Positions 8,894 to 16,496 of a stretch of 64,000 nucleotides of DNA are shown here, one piece after another. The DNA lies in the NCBI GenBank assembly GCA_004368235.1, contig JXTW01000001.1, positions 140,271-204,270 on the forward strand. The letters are read 5' to 3'. The position numbers were made by a program, and so were the translations under genes. Positions within the stretch are counted from its first letter, which is position 1, and each line of letters starts with the position of its first letter. Origin of the DNA: Helicobacter anseris. GTDB taxonomy: Bacteria; Campylobacterota; Campylobacteria; Campylobacterales; Helicobacteraceae. The notes below the pieces were generated by a model. The model saw nothing but the letters and a program-made list of their open reading frames with translations, had not been told where the DNA came from and made no database searches.

Positions 8894-8973
8894 TGCCTTC
8901 CTTAATTATTTTTTTAAAGCATATCAAAAAGACACTTATGATGATATTAAATCTTTTTAGTTTTAGCATTTGT

Positions 8974-8979
8974 TATAAT
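8974..8979 (+). promoter_or_regulatory. Putative -10 element of fbp
   Basis: TATAAT, perfect consensus, lies 27 bases before the fbp start in the divergent rpe-fbp gap. Confidence 0.5.
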
Positions 8980-9006
8980 CTAAAAATAAGATACCAAGGA
9001 GCAAAA

Positions 9007-9921
9007 ATGCTAAATATAGATTCTAAAATACAAATCATTTTTAATGAATTTAAAAAAATTAGTATCCATATTAGCGAGCTTTTAAAAGATTCTAGTAATG
9101 AATATTTAAAAAGCTCAAACTCTAGCGGGGATACTCAATTAGCTGTAGATGTGCTAGCAGATACCTATATAGAAAAACAACTCTTAGCACTAGAATGCGT
9201 AGCTGGTATATGCAGCGAAGAAAAGGCTGATATTATAAGCAAAAATGGTATTTTAGACTCCAAAGATCTTTTAAAAAAAAGTCCATTAGGAGGAGAAAGA
9301 AAACTTTATATAGCCTATGACCCATTAGATGGTTCTAGCCTTATGGATAGCAATCTTGCCCTAGGTAGCATTTTTGGAATCTATGAAAATAGTTTTAGTG
9401 CCCAAAATCTTATTGCTGCAAGCTATATTATCTATGGACCTAGAACAGAGATTATCTTTGCTACACAAAATGCTCTTTTTTATCAAAAACAAACCAGTAA
9501 TCAAGAATATATTAGCCTAACTCCTCCAAAGCTAGGGAAAAAAGGGAAAATAAATGCACCCGGTGGCACACAAAAATATTGGAGTAAAACACATAAAAAT
9601 TTTATAGATTCTCTTTTTACAGATGGTTATCGCTTGCGTTATTCTGGTGGAATGGTCCCAGACTTGCATCAAATTCTAATCAAAGGTGGTGGACTTTTTA
9701 GCTATCCTGCTACAGAGGATGCGCCAAGTGGTAAACTAAGAAGACTTTTTGAAGTTTTTCCAATGAGTTTTATCTATGAGCAAGCAGGCGGGGAAGCCAT
9801 AGATGGGAGAGAGAGAATTTTAAATCTAGAATGTGATAGCCTGCATCAAAGCACACCTTGTTTTTTGGGTAGCAAGCAAGAAATCAATGCTCTCAAGCAA
9901 GCCTATAAGGAGAATAAATGA
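9007..9921 (+). CDS. fbp: Fructose-1,6-bisphosphatase, class 1
   Basis: Hydrolyses fructose 1,6-bisphosphate for gluconeogenesis, which asaccharolytic helicobacters need to make cell-wall and LPS sugars. The 304-residue protein shows GDTQLAVDVLAD early, AGICSEEKAD, the metal-binding DPLDGSSLMDSNLALG (about residues 108-123), YSGGMVPDLHQIL and the C-terminal CFLGSKQEI. I chose ATG 9007 because CCAAGGAG sits just upstream and the perfect TATAAT lies between it and any earlier in-frame start. The downstream small gene starts at its stop codon. Confidence 0.96.
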   Translation: MLNIDSKIQIIFNEFKKISIHISELLKDSSNEYLKSSNSSGDTQLAVDVLADTYIEKQLLALECVAGICSEEKADIISKNGILDSKDLLKKSPLGGERKLYIAYDPLDGSSLMDSNLALGSIFGIYENSFSAQNLIAASYIIYGPRTEIIFATQNALFYQKQTSNQEYISLTPPKLGKKGKINAPGGTQKYWSKTHKNFIDSLFTDGYRLRYSGGMVPDLHQILIKGGGLFSYPATEDAPSGKLRRLFEVFPMSFIYEQAGGEAIDGRERILNLECDSLHQSTPCFLGSKQEINALKQAYKENK

Positions 9922-10115
9922 ATGATCCTAAACTAGATACTTTTGAATATACACTTCAAGAGAAACTCGAAGAATTAAAAACTTGTCAACAAAACAAGCA
10001 AAAACAAAGCTGTAGCGAATGTGAAAAAATCTTAGAATGTGAGCTTAGAAAAAGTTATGTCAAAGCAGTCTATACTAGTATGAACAAAGGCACTAGCGGA
10101 GATTTTTCATTTTGA
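9918..10115 (+). CDS. Conserved small cysteine-containing protein
   Basis: A 65-residue acidic, Lys/Glu-rich protein with four cysteines, one in KTCQQN, two in SCSECEK and one in LECELRK, which could bind a metal. Otherwise it looks helical and soluble. It overlaps fbp by four bases (ATGA) and its stop overlaps the TTG start of the next gene, so it belongs to the fbp operon. As I recall, H. pylori has a gene of this kind next to fbp. Function unknown. Confidence 0.75.
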   Translation: MNDPKLDTFEYTLQEKLEELKTCQQNKQKQSCSECEKILECELRKSYVKAVYTSMNKGTSGDFSF

Positions 10116-11191
10116 TCTGGCTTGATATTACTGATCCAAAATATGTGCTTTTTTTTAAAGATTTTATCCCGCTTTTAAAGGGGCTTGATGATGTGCTTAT
10201 CACCACAAGAAAAAGCGATGATTATGATGAGTGTGCTAATCTTTTAGGGCTTTTTGATATTCAAGCAGTTTGTATAGGTGAGTATGGTGGAGCAGAAAAG
10301 CTAGATAAACTGCAAGCCAGGCTTATGCGTCAGCAAAAGTTTTTAGAGCTTTTTAAAAAAATAGGTACTCCTAAAATTTTTATCACTGGTGTGAGTGTAG
10401 AGGGTTGTCATACTGCTTATGGGCTAAATATACCTATTATACAATTCTCTGACACTCCCATTATAGGACATAGGGTAGATTCTAAGCTACTTAGTATTGT
10501 AGCACGACTTTCTTTGCCACTAAGCACATTAATATTTCATCCATTTATAGTACCATCTAAATGTTATAAACTCTTAGGCTTAAATCAAAATCAAATTTTT
10601 AGTTACAAGTTCATTGATGTAGCCCTGTGGCTAAAAGACTTAAAACCTGCTAAAGATTTTAGAGATATTCTTAATATTCCTAAAAATATCCCTACTATTT
10701 TGGTGCGTGAAGAAGAGTATAAAGCCCACTATGTTAAATCTAGGCTAAATACCATTTATGAAGGTATCAAAAAGCTTAGTAGTCTAAATGTTAATATTGT
10801 CATTATGCCGCGCTATGGAAATAAAGAACTAAAACAAGAGTTTAAAAAATATCAAAATATCTATATTGCCAAACAAAAATTTAAGCCCCAAGAATTTTAC
10901 CCCTATATTGATTTGCTTATCGGTGGTGGAGGCACAATGAATTTAGAATCTTGTTATCTGGGCATCCCTACTATCTCCACAAGATCTTTATTTTTATTCC
11001 ATGATATTTATTTATTAAAAAATAATCTAATGCAACATGCTAAAAATAGCGATGAAATTTTTATGCTAGCTAAAAATATTTTAACCAATAATACAAAAAA
11101 TAAGCAAAAGGCTAGATCTCTTTTTGAGCCATCAGGAGATGCCAACTTTAAATCAATACTAAAAATCATAAAAAAGAAATTTTACTCTTAG
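10112..11191 (+). CDS. DUF354 family protein (glycosyltransferase-like fold)
   Basis: The 359-residue protein opens with IWLDITDPKYVLFFKDFI, the hallmark of DUF354, a family with a GT-B-like fold found mainly in archaea and some bacteria. Other family-like features are PIIQFSDTPIIGHR, PTILVREEEYKAHY and the C-terminal LLIGGGGTMNLESCYLGIP, resembling the nucleotide-sugar loop of MurG/UDP-GlcNAc epimerase-type enzymes. A role in surface polysaccharide synthesis is inference. The start is a TTG that overlaps the previous stop (TTGA), with GGAGA about 13 bases upstream. Its last bases overlap the stop of the convergent OMP pseudogene. Confidence 0.75.
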   Translation: MIWLDITDPKYVLFFKDFIPLLKGLDDVLITTRKSDDYDECANLLGLFDIQAVCIGEYGGAEKLDKLQARLMRQQKFLELFKKIGTPKIFITGVSVEGCHTAYGLNIPIIQFSDTPIIGHRVDSKLLSIVARLSLPLSTLIFHPFIVPSKCYKLLGLNQNQIFSYKFIDVALWLKDLKPAKDFRDILNIPKNIPTILVREEEYKAHYVKSRLNTIYEGIKKLSSLNVNIVIMPRYGNKELKQEFKKYQNIYIAKQKFKPQEFYPYIDLLIGGGGTMNLESCYLGIPTISTRSLFLFHDIYLLKNNLMQHAKNSDEIFMLAKNILTNNTKNKQKARSLFEPSGDANFKSILKIIKKKFYS

Positions 11192-11837
11192 TATCGATAG
11201 CTTAAATTAAATTTAAAATTAATCCCACTTTCTCTAAGCGCTGAACTAATAGCATTCACATTCTGATTAATCGAAGAATCTGCTTCTACTTTAAATGGTG
11301 AAGTCTGGCTGATATAATAAAAATGTATCTCCTGGTAATGCCCCACTTACAATATAGCCATAACCAAGTTTAATATCTAAATTTAAAAAAGGCTCATAAA
11401 GCAAAAATCCGGATGGAGAAAATCCCCAAGTATGATGGTTTTGTGAATTTTTATCAAAATAAAGGTAGTTATCATAGCGACTGCCAACCTCAAAGCCAAG
11501 TCCCTTTACTATTTCATAACCACCTTGTAAAAAAACACCTATAATCTGTCCTGTCTCTTTTCCCATATGGGTAGCATCCCTATGCATTTGAGCTAAATCA
11601 GCTGTGCTTAAATTTTGATAGCTAATGCCATATTTTCTAAGAAAAGCTTGTGCGTATTTCAGATAGCCTCCATCACGATAATAAAAGGTTTGTAAAAAAT
11701 CATAAGAAATAAGTGCATCAAAATTTTTATGATTCCCTGTATTCTGTTATTTCAGAATAGTATAGTTTGGCATTATCAAGTGTATCAGAAAGTAAATAGC
11801 ATACAAAAATAGATAATGCAATCAATGACTTTCTCAC
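11188..11837 (-). pseudogene. Outer-membrane protein gene, broken by two frameshifts
   Basis: Reading the reverse strand in three consecutive frames rebuilds one protein. It starts with a signal peptide, VRKSLIALSIFVCYLLSDT (GTG at 11837 after GGAGAGAAA), and breaks near 11735. It continues in another frame through a stretch with FLQTFYYRDGG, VFLQGGYEIVKGLGFEVGSR and LNLDIKLGYGYIVSG, and breaks again near 11300. It ends KFNLSYRY, the aromatic-terminal beta-signal of an outer-membrane barrel. The reconstructed product is about 215 residues, similar to small Helicobacter OMPs. Either the gene is dead or two sequencing errors occurred; two independent breaks make decay likely. Confidence 0.75.
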
Positions 11838-11932
11838 TTTCTCTCCATTTTAAGATTAAAGGCATTGTAGCATATCTCATAAAAACAATAATGATAGTTA
11901 AAGTTTTTATTAAAGCGATGATTTAGTAGAAG

Positions 11933-12562
11933 CTATTGCACAATCTTAATAATTTGACTTAAATCCTTAGTATCTACAATATGGCTAGCATAGGGCTTTA
12001 AAATATCTTTAGCACAAAATGCTACACAATACTTTGCATACTCAAACATACTAATATCATTAGCGCCATCACCTACGCACAAAGTTACTTCCTCATCTAT
12101 GCCCATAAGTGCTTGAATCTGCTTAAGCATAACCCCCTTACTATCATTAAACATCATATATCCGCCCACTTCGCCACTAAGCATATCATTTTTATGATGC
12201 AAAATATTGGCAAAATAAGCATCTAGTCCTAAAGTCTTGCTCACACTTTCTACACCCCACATAAATCCACCAGAAAAGCACACACACCTAATGCCTCTTT
12301 TTTTTAAAAAATCTATAAGCTTATTTGCGCCATTTATAAGCGGTAGATTACTAAGTGCTTCTTTTGCCTCTTTAACAGGCATTCCTTTTAATAGAGCTAC
12401 TCTCTTTTTTAAAGCTTCAAAAAAGTCCATTTCACCTGCCATAGCTTTCTTTGTAATTTCTCCAACCTCATCCTCTATACCCATTTTTTTAGCCAAAAAA
12501 CCAATGCTCTCCCCATCCATCAAAGTAGAATCAAAATCAAAAACTGCTAGTTTTAAATCCAT
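11933..12562 (-). CDS. serB: Phosphoserine phosphatase SerB
   Basis: Removes phosphate from phosphoserine, the last step of serine synthesis. This 209-residue HAD hydrolase has the nucleophile motif FDFDSTLMDGES (Asp9 and Asp11), the Ser of motif II in CVCFSGGFMW, and GDGANDISMFEYA (motif IV metal ligands). It lacks the ACT domains of longer SerB proteins, as is usual in this phylum. It is the last gene of a serC-serA-serB run; its ATG shares one base with the serA stop. Confidence 0.95.
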   Translation of the reverse strand: MDLKLAVFDFDSTLMDGESIGFLAKKMGIEDEVGEITKKAMAGEMDFFEALKKRVALLKGMPVKEAKEALSNLPLINGANKLIDFLKKRGIRCVCFSGGFMWGVESVSKTLGLDAYFANILHHKNDMLSGEVGGYMMFNDSKGVMLKQIQALMGIDEEVTLCVGDGANDISMFEYAKYCVAFCAKDILKPYASHIVDTKDLSQIIKIVQ

Positions 12563-13485
12563 TAAGCTTCCATTTTTTCTAAGATAGTTTTAACTTGATT
12601 GGCTACATCTATGGCTACTTTTTCTTGTGCCTCTTTAGTACTTGCACCAATATGAGGAGTTAAAGCGACATTTTTCATACCAAAAATAGGAGATTTAGTA
12701 ATATCAGGCTCACTTTCATATACATCAAGTCCAGCACCTGCGATCTGACCAGAGATAAGCGCTTCTTTTAAAGCAGTCTCATCAATAATCCCGCCTCTTG
12801 AACAATTGATAATAAAGCTTCCCTTTTTCATCAAAGCTATAGTTTTTTCATTGATAAGATGGGTAGTCTCTTTAGTCTTTGGCACATGTAAAGTTAGATA
12901 ATCACACTCTGGTAACATATTATCTAACTCCTTAAAATACCTTGCTCCCTGGCTTTGTACTTTTTGCTCATCTGCATAAGGATCAAATACTACAAGACTC
13001 ATACCCAAAGCCTTAGCCACTTTCCCTACATGTTGACCAATTCTTCCAAATCCTACAATCCCTAAAGTCTTATTAAAAAGCTCTCTACCTAAAAGACTAG
13101 ATCGCTCCCACTTCCCACTAGCAGTAGAGCTAAAAGCTTGAGAGAGATTTCTAGTAACTGCAAAAAGCAGGGCTAGGGTATGTTCAGCTGCAGCAATGGT
13201 ATTTCCATCAGGAGAATTTAAAACTAAAATATCTTTTTGCTTAGCTGCTACTACATCAATATTATCAAGCCCCACACCAGCTCTAGCTATAATTTTTAAT
13301 CTACTAGCATTAATAATTTTTTGATTAACTTTTGTAGCTGATCTTACCATCAAAACATCATAATCTTTAATCATCTCTATAAGTTTTTCTTCACTCATAG
13401 TAGGCAAAATATCTACTTTTGCTACTGGTTTTAAAATATCTCGCACACACTCATGAATAGAATCTGTAATTAAAACTTTTTTCAT
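12562..13485 (-). CDS. serA: D-3-phosphoglycerate dehydrogenase, short form without regulatory domain
   Basis: Oxidises 3-phosphoglycerate to phosphohydroxypyruvate, the entry to serine synthesis. The 307 residues cover just the substrate and NAD-binding domains: MVRSATKVNQ, ARAGVGLDNID, the Rossmann motif GIVGFGRIG, catalytic Arg in INCSRGGIIDE, Glu in DVYESEP and His in LTPHIGAST. The ASB and ACT domains of the roughly 524-residue H. pylori-type SerA are absent. The stop overlaps the serB start, so this is not a sequence truncation. It overlaps the aminotransferase gene upstream by ATGA. Serine feedback control through an ACT domain is therefore not expected. Other D-2-hydroxyacid dehydrogenases look similar, but the operon fixes the assignment. 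Confidence 0.9.
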   Translation of the reverse strand: MKKVLITDSIHECVRDILKPVAKVDILPTMSEEKLIEMIKDYDVLMVRSATKVNQKIINASRLKIIARAGVGLDNIDVVAAKQKDILVLNSPDGNTIAAAEHTLALLFAVTRNLSQAFSSTASGKWERSSLLGRELFNKTLGIVGFGRIGQHVGKVAKALGMSLVVFDPYADEQKVQSQGARYFKELDNMLPECDYLTLHVPKTKETTHLINEKTIALMKKGSFIINCSRGGIIDETALKEALISGQIAGAGLDVYESEPDITKSPIFGMKNVALTPHIGASTKEAQEKVAIDVANQVKTILEKMEA

Positions 13486-14630
13486 TTTAACCTACCTTTC
13501 AATGCATTTAGCCCTACATTTGGGCTTAATTCATAGCCAAGCTCTCTTAGTACCATTTCTAAAACACTAATGGTTTTAATTAAATCCTCATCTCTAATAT
13601 ATCCAAGTGTGCCAATTCTAAAAATTTTATCTTCTAATTCACCTTGACCATTAGCTATGATAATATTTCTCTTTTTTAGTCCTGCTCTAATATCCTTGAT
13701 ACTCAAACCTTGCGGTGGATAAACCGCAGTAACTGCATAACTAGCCTTATTATCATCTTCTACTAAAAGCTTCAATCCCATGGCTCTTAGCGCCTCTCTT
13801 AGGGCTAATGCACGATGTTTATGCGCAGCATTTAGATCTTTAATACCATATTTTAAAAGCTCCTTTAATGCACAATGCAATCCAAAAATAAGATTTATAG
13901 CAGGAGTATAGGGCGTTGTATTTTTACTCAAAGCTTGTTTATAGGCTAAAAAATCAAAATAAAAACTTTTGTAGAGTGTTTTTTTAGATTCTTCTATCGC
14001 CTTATTTGATGCGGCTAAAAATGCAAGCCCTGGTGGTAGCATAAATCCTTTTTGGCTACCTGATATCAATACATCAATCCCCCATTCATCCATTTTGCAT
14101 TCCATAGCACAAAGACTAGTAATGCCATCTACAATACTAAGCGCTCCATATTTTTTAATAATCCCACATAGGGTTTTAATATCATTTGCAGCACCACTTG
14201 AAGTTTCTGAATGAGTAAGTGTAACTAGCTTATAGCTCTTTTTAGCCATCATAGATTCTAGCTCTTGAGGCTCTATGACTTCTCCATATCCTACACGCAA
14301 TACATCCACATCACCACCCCTGCCTTTAGCAATCTTTTCAAATCTAGCTCCAAAGTTCCCTATTACAAGACATAAAACTTTATCATTTGGATTTATAAGA
14401 TTTTCAAGTGCTGCGCACATAGCACCTGTGCCACTAGATGCATAGATGAAAACATCATTTTGAGTGAGAAAAATCTTTTTTAACCCTTCATTACATTCTT
14501 TTATAATAGTGCAAAACTCTGGGCTTCTATGTGGTATGGGATAAGAGGATAGAGAGCTTAAAATATTAAAAGGGATGGGTGTAGGACCTGGTATCATTAG
14601 TAATGGTGGTTCTATATCTTTATCTTGCAT
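13482..14630 (-). CDS. serC: Class V aminotransferase, likely phosphoserine aminotransferase
   Basis: PLP enzyme of the alanine-glyoxylate/serine-pyruvate aminotransferase group, 382 residues: MIPGPTPIPFNIL at the N-terminus, YASSGTGAMCAALENL (cofactor phosphate loop), IVDGITSLCAME (Asp contacting the pyridine ring) and SGSQKGFMLPPGLAFLA, containing the PLP lysine. Because it is the first gene of an overlapping operon with serA and serB, I infer it transaminates phosphohydroxypyruvate and replaces the classical SerC; serine-glyoxylate activity cannot be excluded. An imperfect inverted repeat with TGCTATT/AATAGCA arms (14651-14671) lies just upstream. Confidence 0.8.
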   Translation of the reverse strand: MQDKDIEPPLLMIPGPTPIPFNILSSLSSYPIPHRSPEFCTIIKECNEGLKKIFLTQNDVFIYASSGTGAMCAALENLINPNDKVLCLVIGNFGARFEKIAKGRGGDVDVLRVGYGEVIEPQELESMMAKKSYKLVTLTHSETSSGAANDIKTLCGIIKKYGALSIVDGITSLCAMECKMDEWGIDVLISGSQKGFMLPPGLAFLAASNKAIEESKKTLYKSFYFDFLAYKQALSKNTTPYTPAINLIFGLHCALKELLKYGIKDLNAAHKHRALALREALRAMGLKLLVEDDNKASYAVTAVYPPQGLSIKDIRAGLKKRNIIIANGQGELEDKIFRIGTLGYIRDEDLIKTISVLEMVLRELGYELSPNVGLNALKGRLK

Positions 14631-14650
14631 ATTTTACTCCTAAATTTTAA

Positions 14651-14671
14651 TGCTATTTATAGATAATAGCA
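14651..14671. repeat. Inverted repeat upstream of the serine operon
   Basis: TGCTATT and AATAGCA arms separated by seven bases lie about 20 bases before the aminotransferase start on the reverse strand, in the likely promoter. It could be an operator or a chance AT-rich hairpin. Confidence 0.3.
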
Positions 14672-14821
14672 CTTCTAATAAAAGCTGATCAAGAAACTAT
14701 ATATAATCAATAATAAAATGAGTAAAAAAGAAATATCAATCATTAAAGATTTTAAAAATGCTAGAAATAGAATCTGCTAAAATGGTGGCAAAATTCATAG
14801 TAAAATATAGAAGGATTATTA

Positions 14822-15523
14822 ATGAAAAGAATTATCGCGGCTAACTTCAAATCCAACTTAAGTATTCAAGAAATACAACAATATTTTAAAACTTTAAACT
14901 CTAGCTTTAATCCCTCTAAAGATATAGAGGCAATTATTTTTCCTCCTGCTTTTGCTCTCAATCTGGAGGCTATAAATTTTAATTTAGGTGCTCAAAATGC
15001 CTATGGAGCTAAAAATGGTGCATTCACTGGTGAGCTTACCTTAGATGGTCTTGTTAGTCTTGGTATTAACTATATAATGTTAGGACATTCTGAAAGACGA
15101 GCTATGGGGGAAGATCAAAAGCTTTTAACTGATAAATTTAATTTTTATAAAGATGCTGGCTTTAAAATTGTATATTGTATTGGCGAGGATCTTAATACGC
15201 GTCAAAAAGGACAAGATAATATAGAATATATGTTGTCTTGTCAGCTTGAGGGTATTGATCTTGATTATAATGGATTAACTATAGCTTATGAACCTATTTG
15301 GGCTATTGGTAGTGGAGTAAGTGCTAAGGCAAGCGATATAGAATCTATCCATCATTTTTTAAGACAAAAAACTAATCTAGCCTTGCTTTATGGTGGTAGT
15401 GTTAATGATTCTAATCTCAAAGAAATTTTAAATATACCCGATGTTAATGGTGCACTTATCGGATCAGCTGCACTTAAAGTAGAAAATTTCTTAAAAATGC
15501 TAGAAATAGCCAAGGAGGCATAA
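14822..15523 (+). CDS. tpiA: Triosephosphate isomerase
   Basis: Interconverts dihydroxyacetone phosphate and glyceraldehyde 3-phosphate. The 233-residue TIM barrel begins RIIAANFKSNLS (catalytic Lys/Asn), with LGHSERRAMGED (catalytic His), AYEPIWAIGSG (catalytic Glu), LLYGGSVND and GALIGSAALKV at the phosphate-binding end. It is slightly shorter than the usual 250 residues, as in other helicobacters. AAGGA precedes the ATG. lpxD follows with no gap and uses an AAGGAG inside the end of tpiA. Confidence 0.97.
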   Translation: MKRIIAANFKSNLSIQEIQQYFKTLNSSFNPSKDIEAIIFPPAFALNLEAINFNLGAQNAYGAKNGAFTGELTLDGLVSLGINYIMLGHSERRAMGEDQKLLTDKFNFYKDAGFKIVYCIGEDLNTRQKGQDNIEYMLSCQLEGIDLDYNGLTIAYEPIWAIGSGVSAKASDIESIHHFLRQKTNLALLYGGSVNDSNLKEILNIPDVNGALIGSAALKVENFLKMLEIAKEA

Positions 15524-16495
15524 ATGAAATTATCAGAAATCCTGCAAAAAATAGATGAAAATAGTGCGGCTAAAAAACTTAAAAATGATGCTATTTTAAA
15601 AGGTATTGCACCATTAGAGGTAGCCTCTGATGGCTATCTTGGCTATGTGGATCAAAAACAATATCTAAAAAGCTTAAAGACATCTAAAGCCTCATGGGTT
15701 TTAATAAGAGAGGCTGATCTTAAAGAAGTGCCTGATCATATAGAAGCTATTGTTGTTGAAAATCCTCATTTAGTCTTTGCAAAAATCTCTCATTTTTTTA
15801 AAAAAGATGAGTTTGGATCCTTAGGAGAGGATGCTATTATTGATCCTTCAACGCGCATTATGCCTAATGTTTTTTTGGGTAAAAATGTAAAAATTGGGGC
15901 AAATTGCGTCATTATGCCCGGTGTTGTGATTAGCGATAATGTAGAAATTGGGGCAAATTGTGTAATCTTTGCTAATGTTGTCATTTATCGAGATAGTAAA
16001 ATTGGCAATAATATAAAAATCCATGCAGGCAGTGTAATAGGATCTGATGGCTTTGGCTATGCACATACAAAAGAAGGTGAACATATTAAAATTGAGCATA
16101 ATGGAAATGTAGTCATTGAAGATAATGTAGAAATTGGAGCAAATTGCACTATTGATAGAGCAGTATTTGGAGAAACAAGAATTAAATTTGGCAGCAAAAT
16201 AGATAATCTTGTGCAAATAGGACATAATTGTGTTGTTGGTGAACATAGCATCATAGTATCTCAAGTCGGACTGGCTGGTTCTACTACTACCGGACGCAAT
16301 GTAATTATGGGTGGACAAGCTGGCACAGGTGGTCATATCCATATAGGTGATTATGTTATGATAGCAGGAAGGGGCGCTGTGGGTAAAAATCTCCCTCCGC
16401 ACACTAAATGGGGTGGTCATCCACTTATGGAGTTAGATGAATGGATGAGGTTTTATGTAACCCTAAGACGTGAACTTAAAAATAAAAAGGTCTAA
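15524..16495 (+). CDS. lpxD: UDP-3-O-acylglucosamine N-acyltransferase
   Basis: Adds the second (amide-linked) hydroxyacyl chain in lipid A synthesis, using acyl-ACP. The 323-residue protein has an N-terminal uridine-binding domain (about 1-100) and a left-handed beta-helix of hexapeptide repeats (about 105-290), recognisable as repeated IGANCVI, VEIGANC and VVIEDN units, with the catalytic histidine in the [11 protein letters not shown] region. A short C-terminal helix follows. H. pylori has tpiA-fabI-lpxD, as I recall; here fabI is absent between the two. The sulfatase-like gene starts 2 bases after its stop. Confidence 0.96.
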   Translation: MKLSEILQKIDENSAAKKLKNDAILKGIAPLEVASDGYLGYVDQKQYLKSLKTSKASWVLIREADLKEVPDHIEAIVVENPHLVFAKISHFFKKDEFGSLGEDAIIDPSTRIMPNVFLGKNVKIGANCVIMPGVVISDNVEIGANCVIFANVVIYRDSKIGNNIKIHAGSVIGSDGFGYAHTKEGEHIKIEHNGNVVIEDNVEIGANCTIDRAVFGETRIKFGSKIDNLVQIGHNCVVGEHSIIVSQVGLAGSTTTGRNVIMGGQAGTGGHIHIGDYVMIAGRGAVGKNLPPHTKWGGHPLMELDEWMRFYVTLRRELKNKKV

Positions 16496-16496
16496 T

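Noticed and set aside
12562-13485. serA truncated by a frameshift with its ACT domain downstream
   Set aside because: serB begins at the stop codon and no ACT-like sequence is visible in other frames there.
15848-16420. Long open frame antisense to lpxD
   Set aside because: It mirrors the repeated hexapeptide codons of lpxD, has no ribosome binding site, and its composition (runs of Ile, Tyr, Ser, Cys) is not protein-like.
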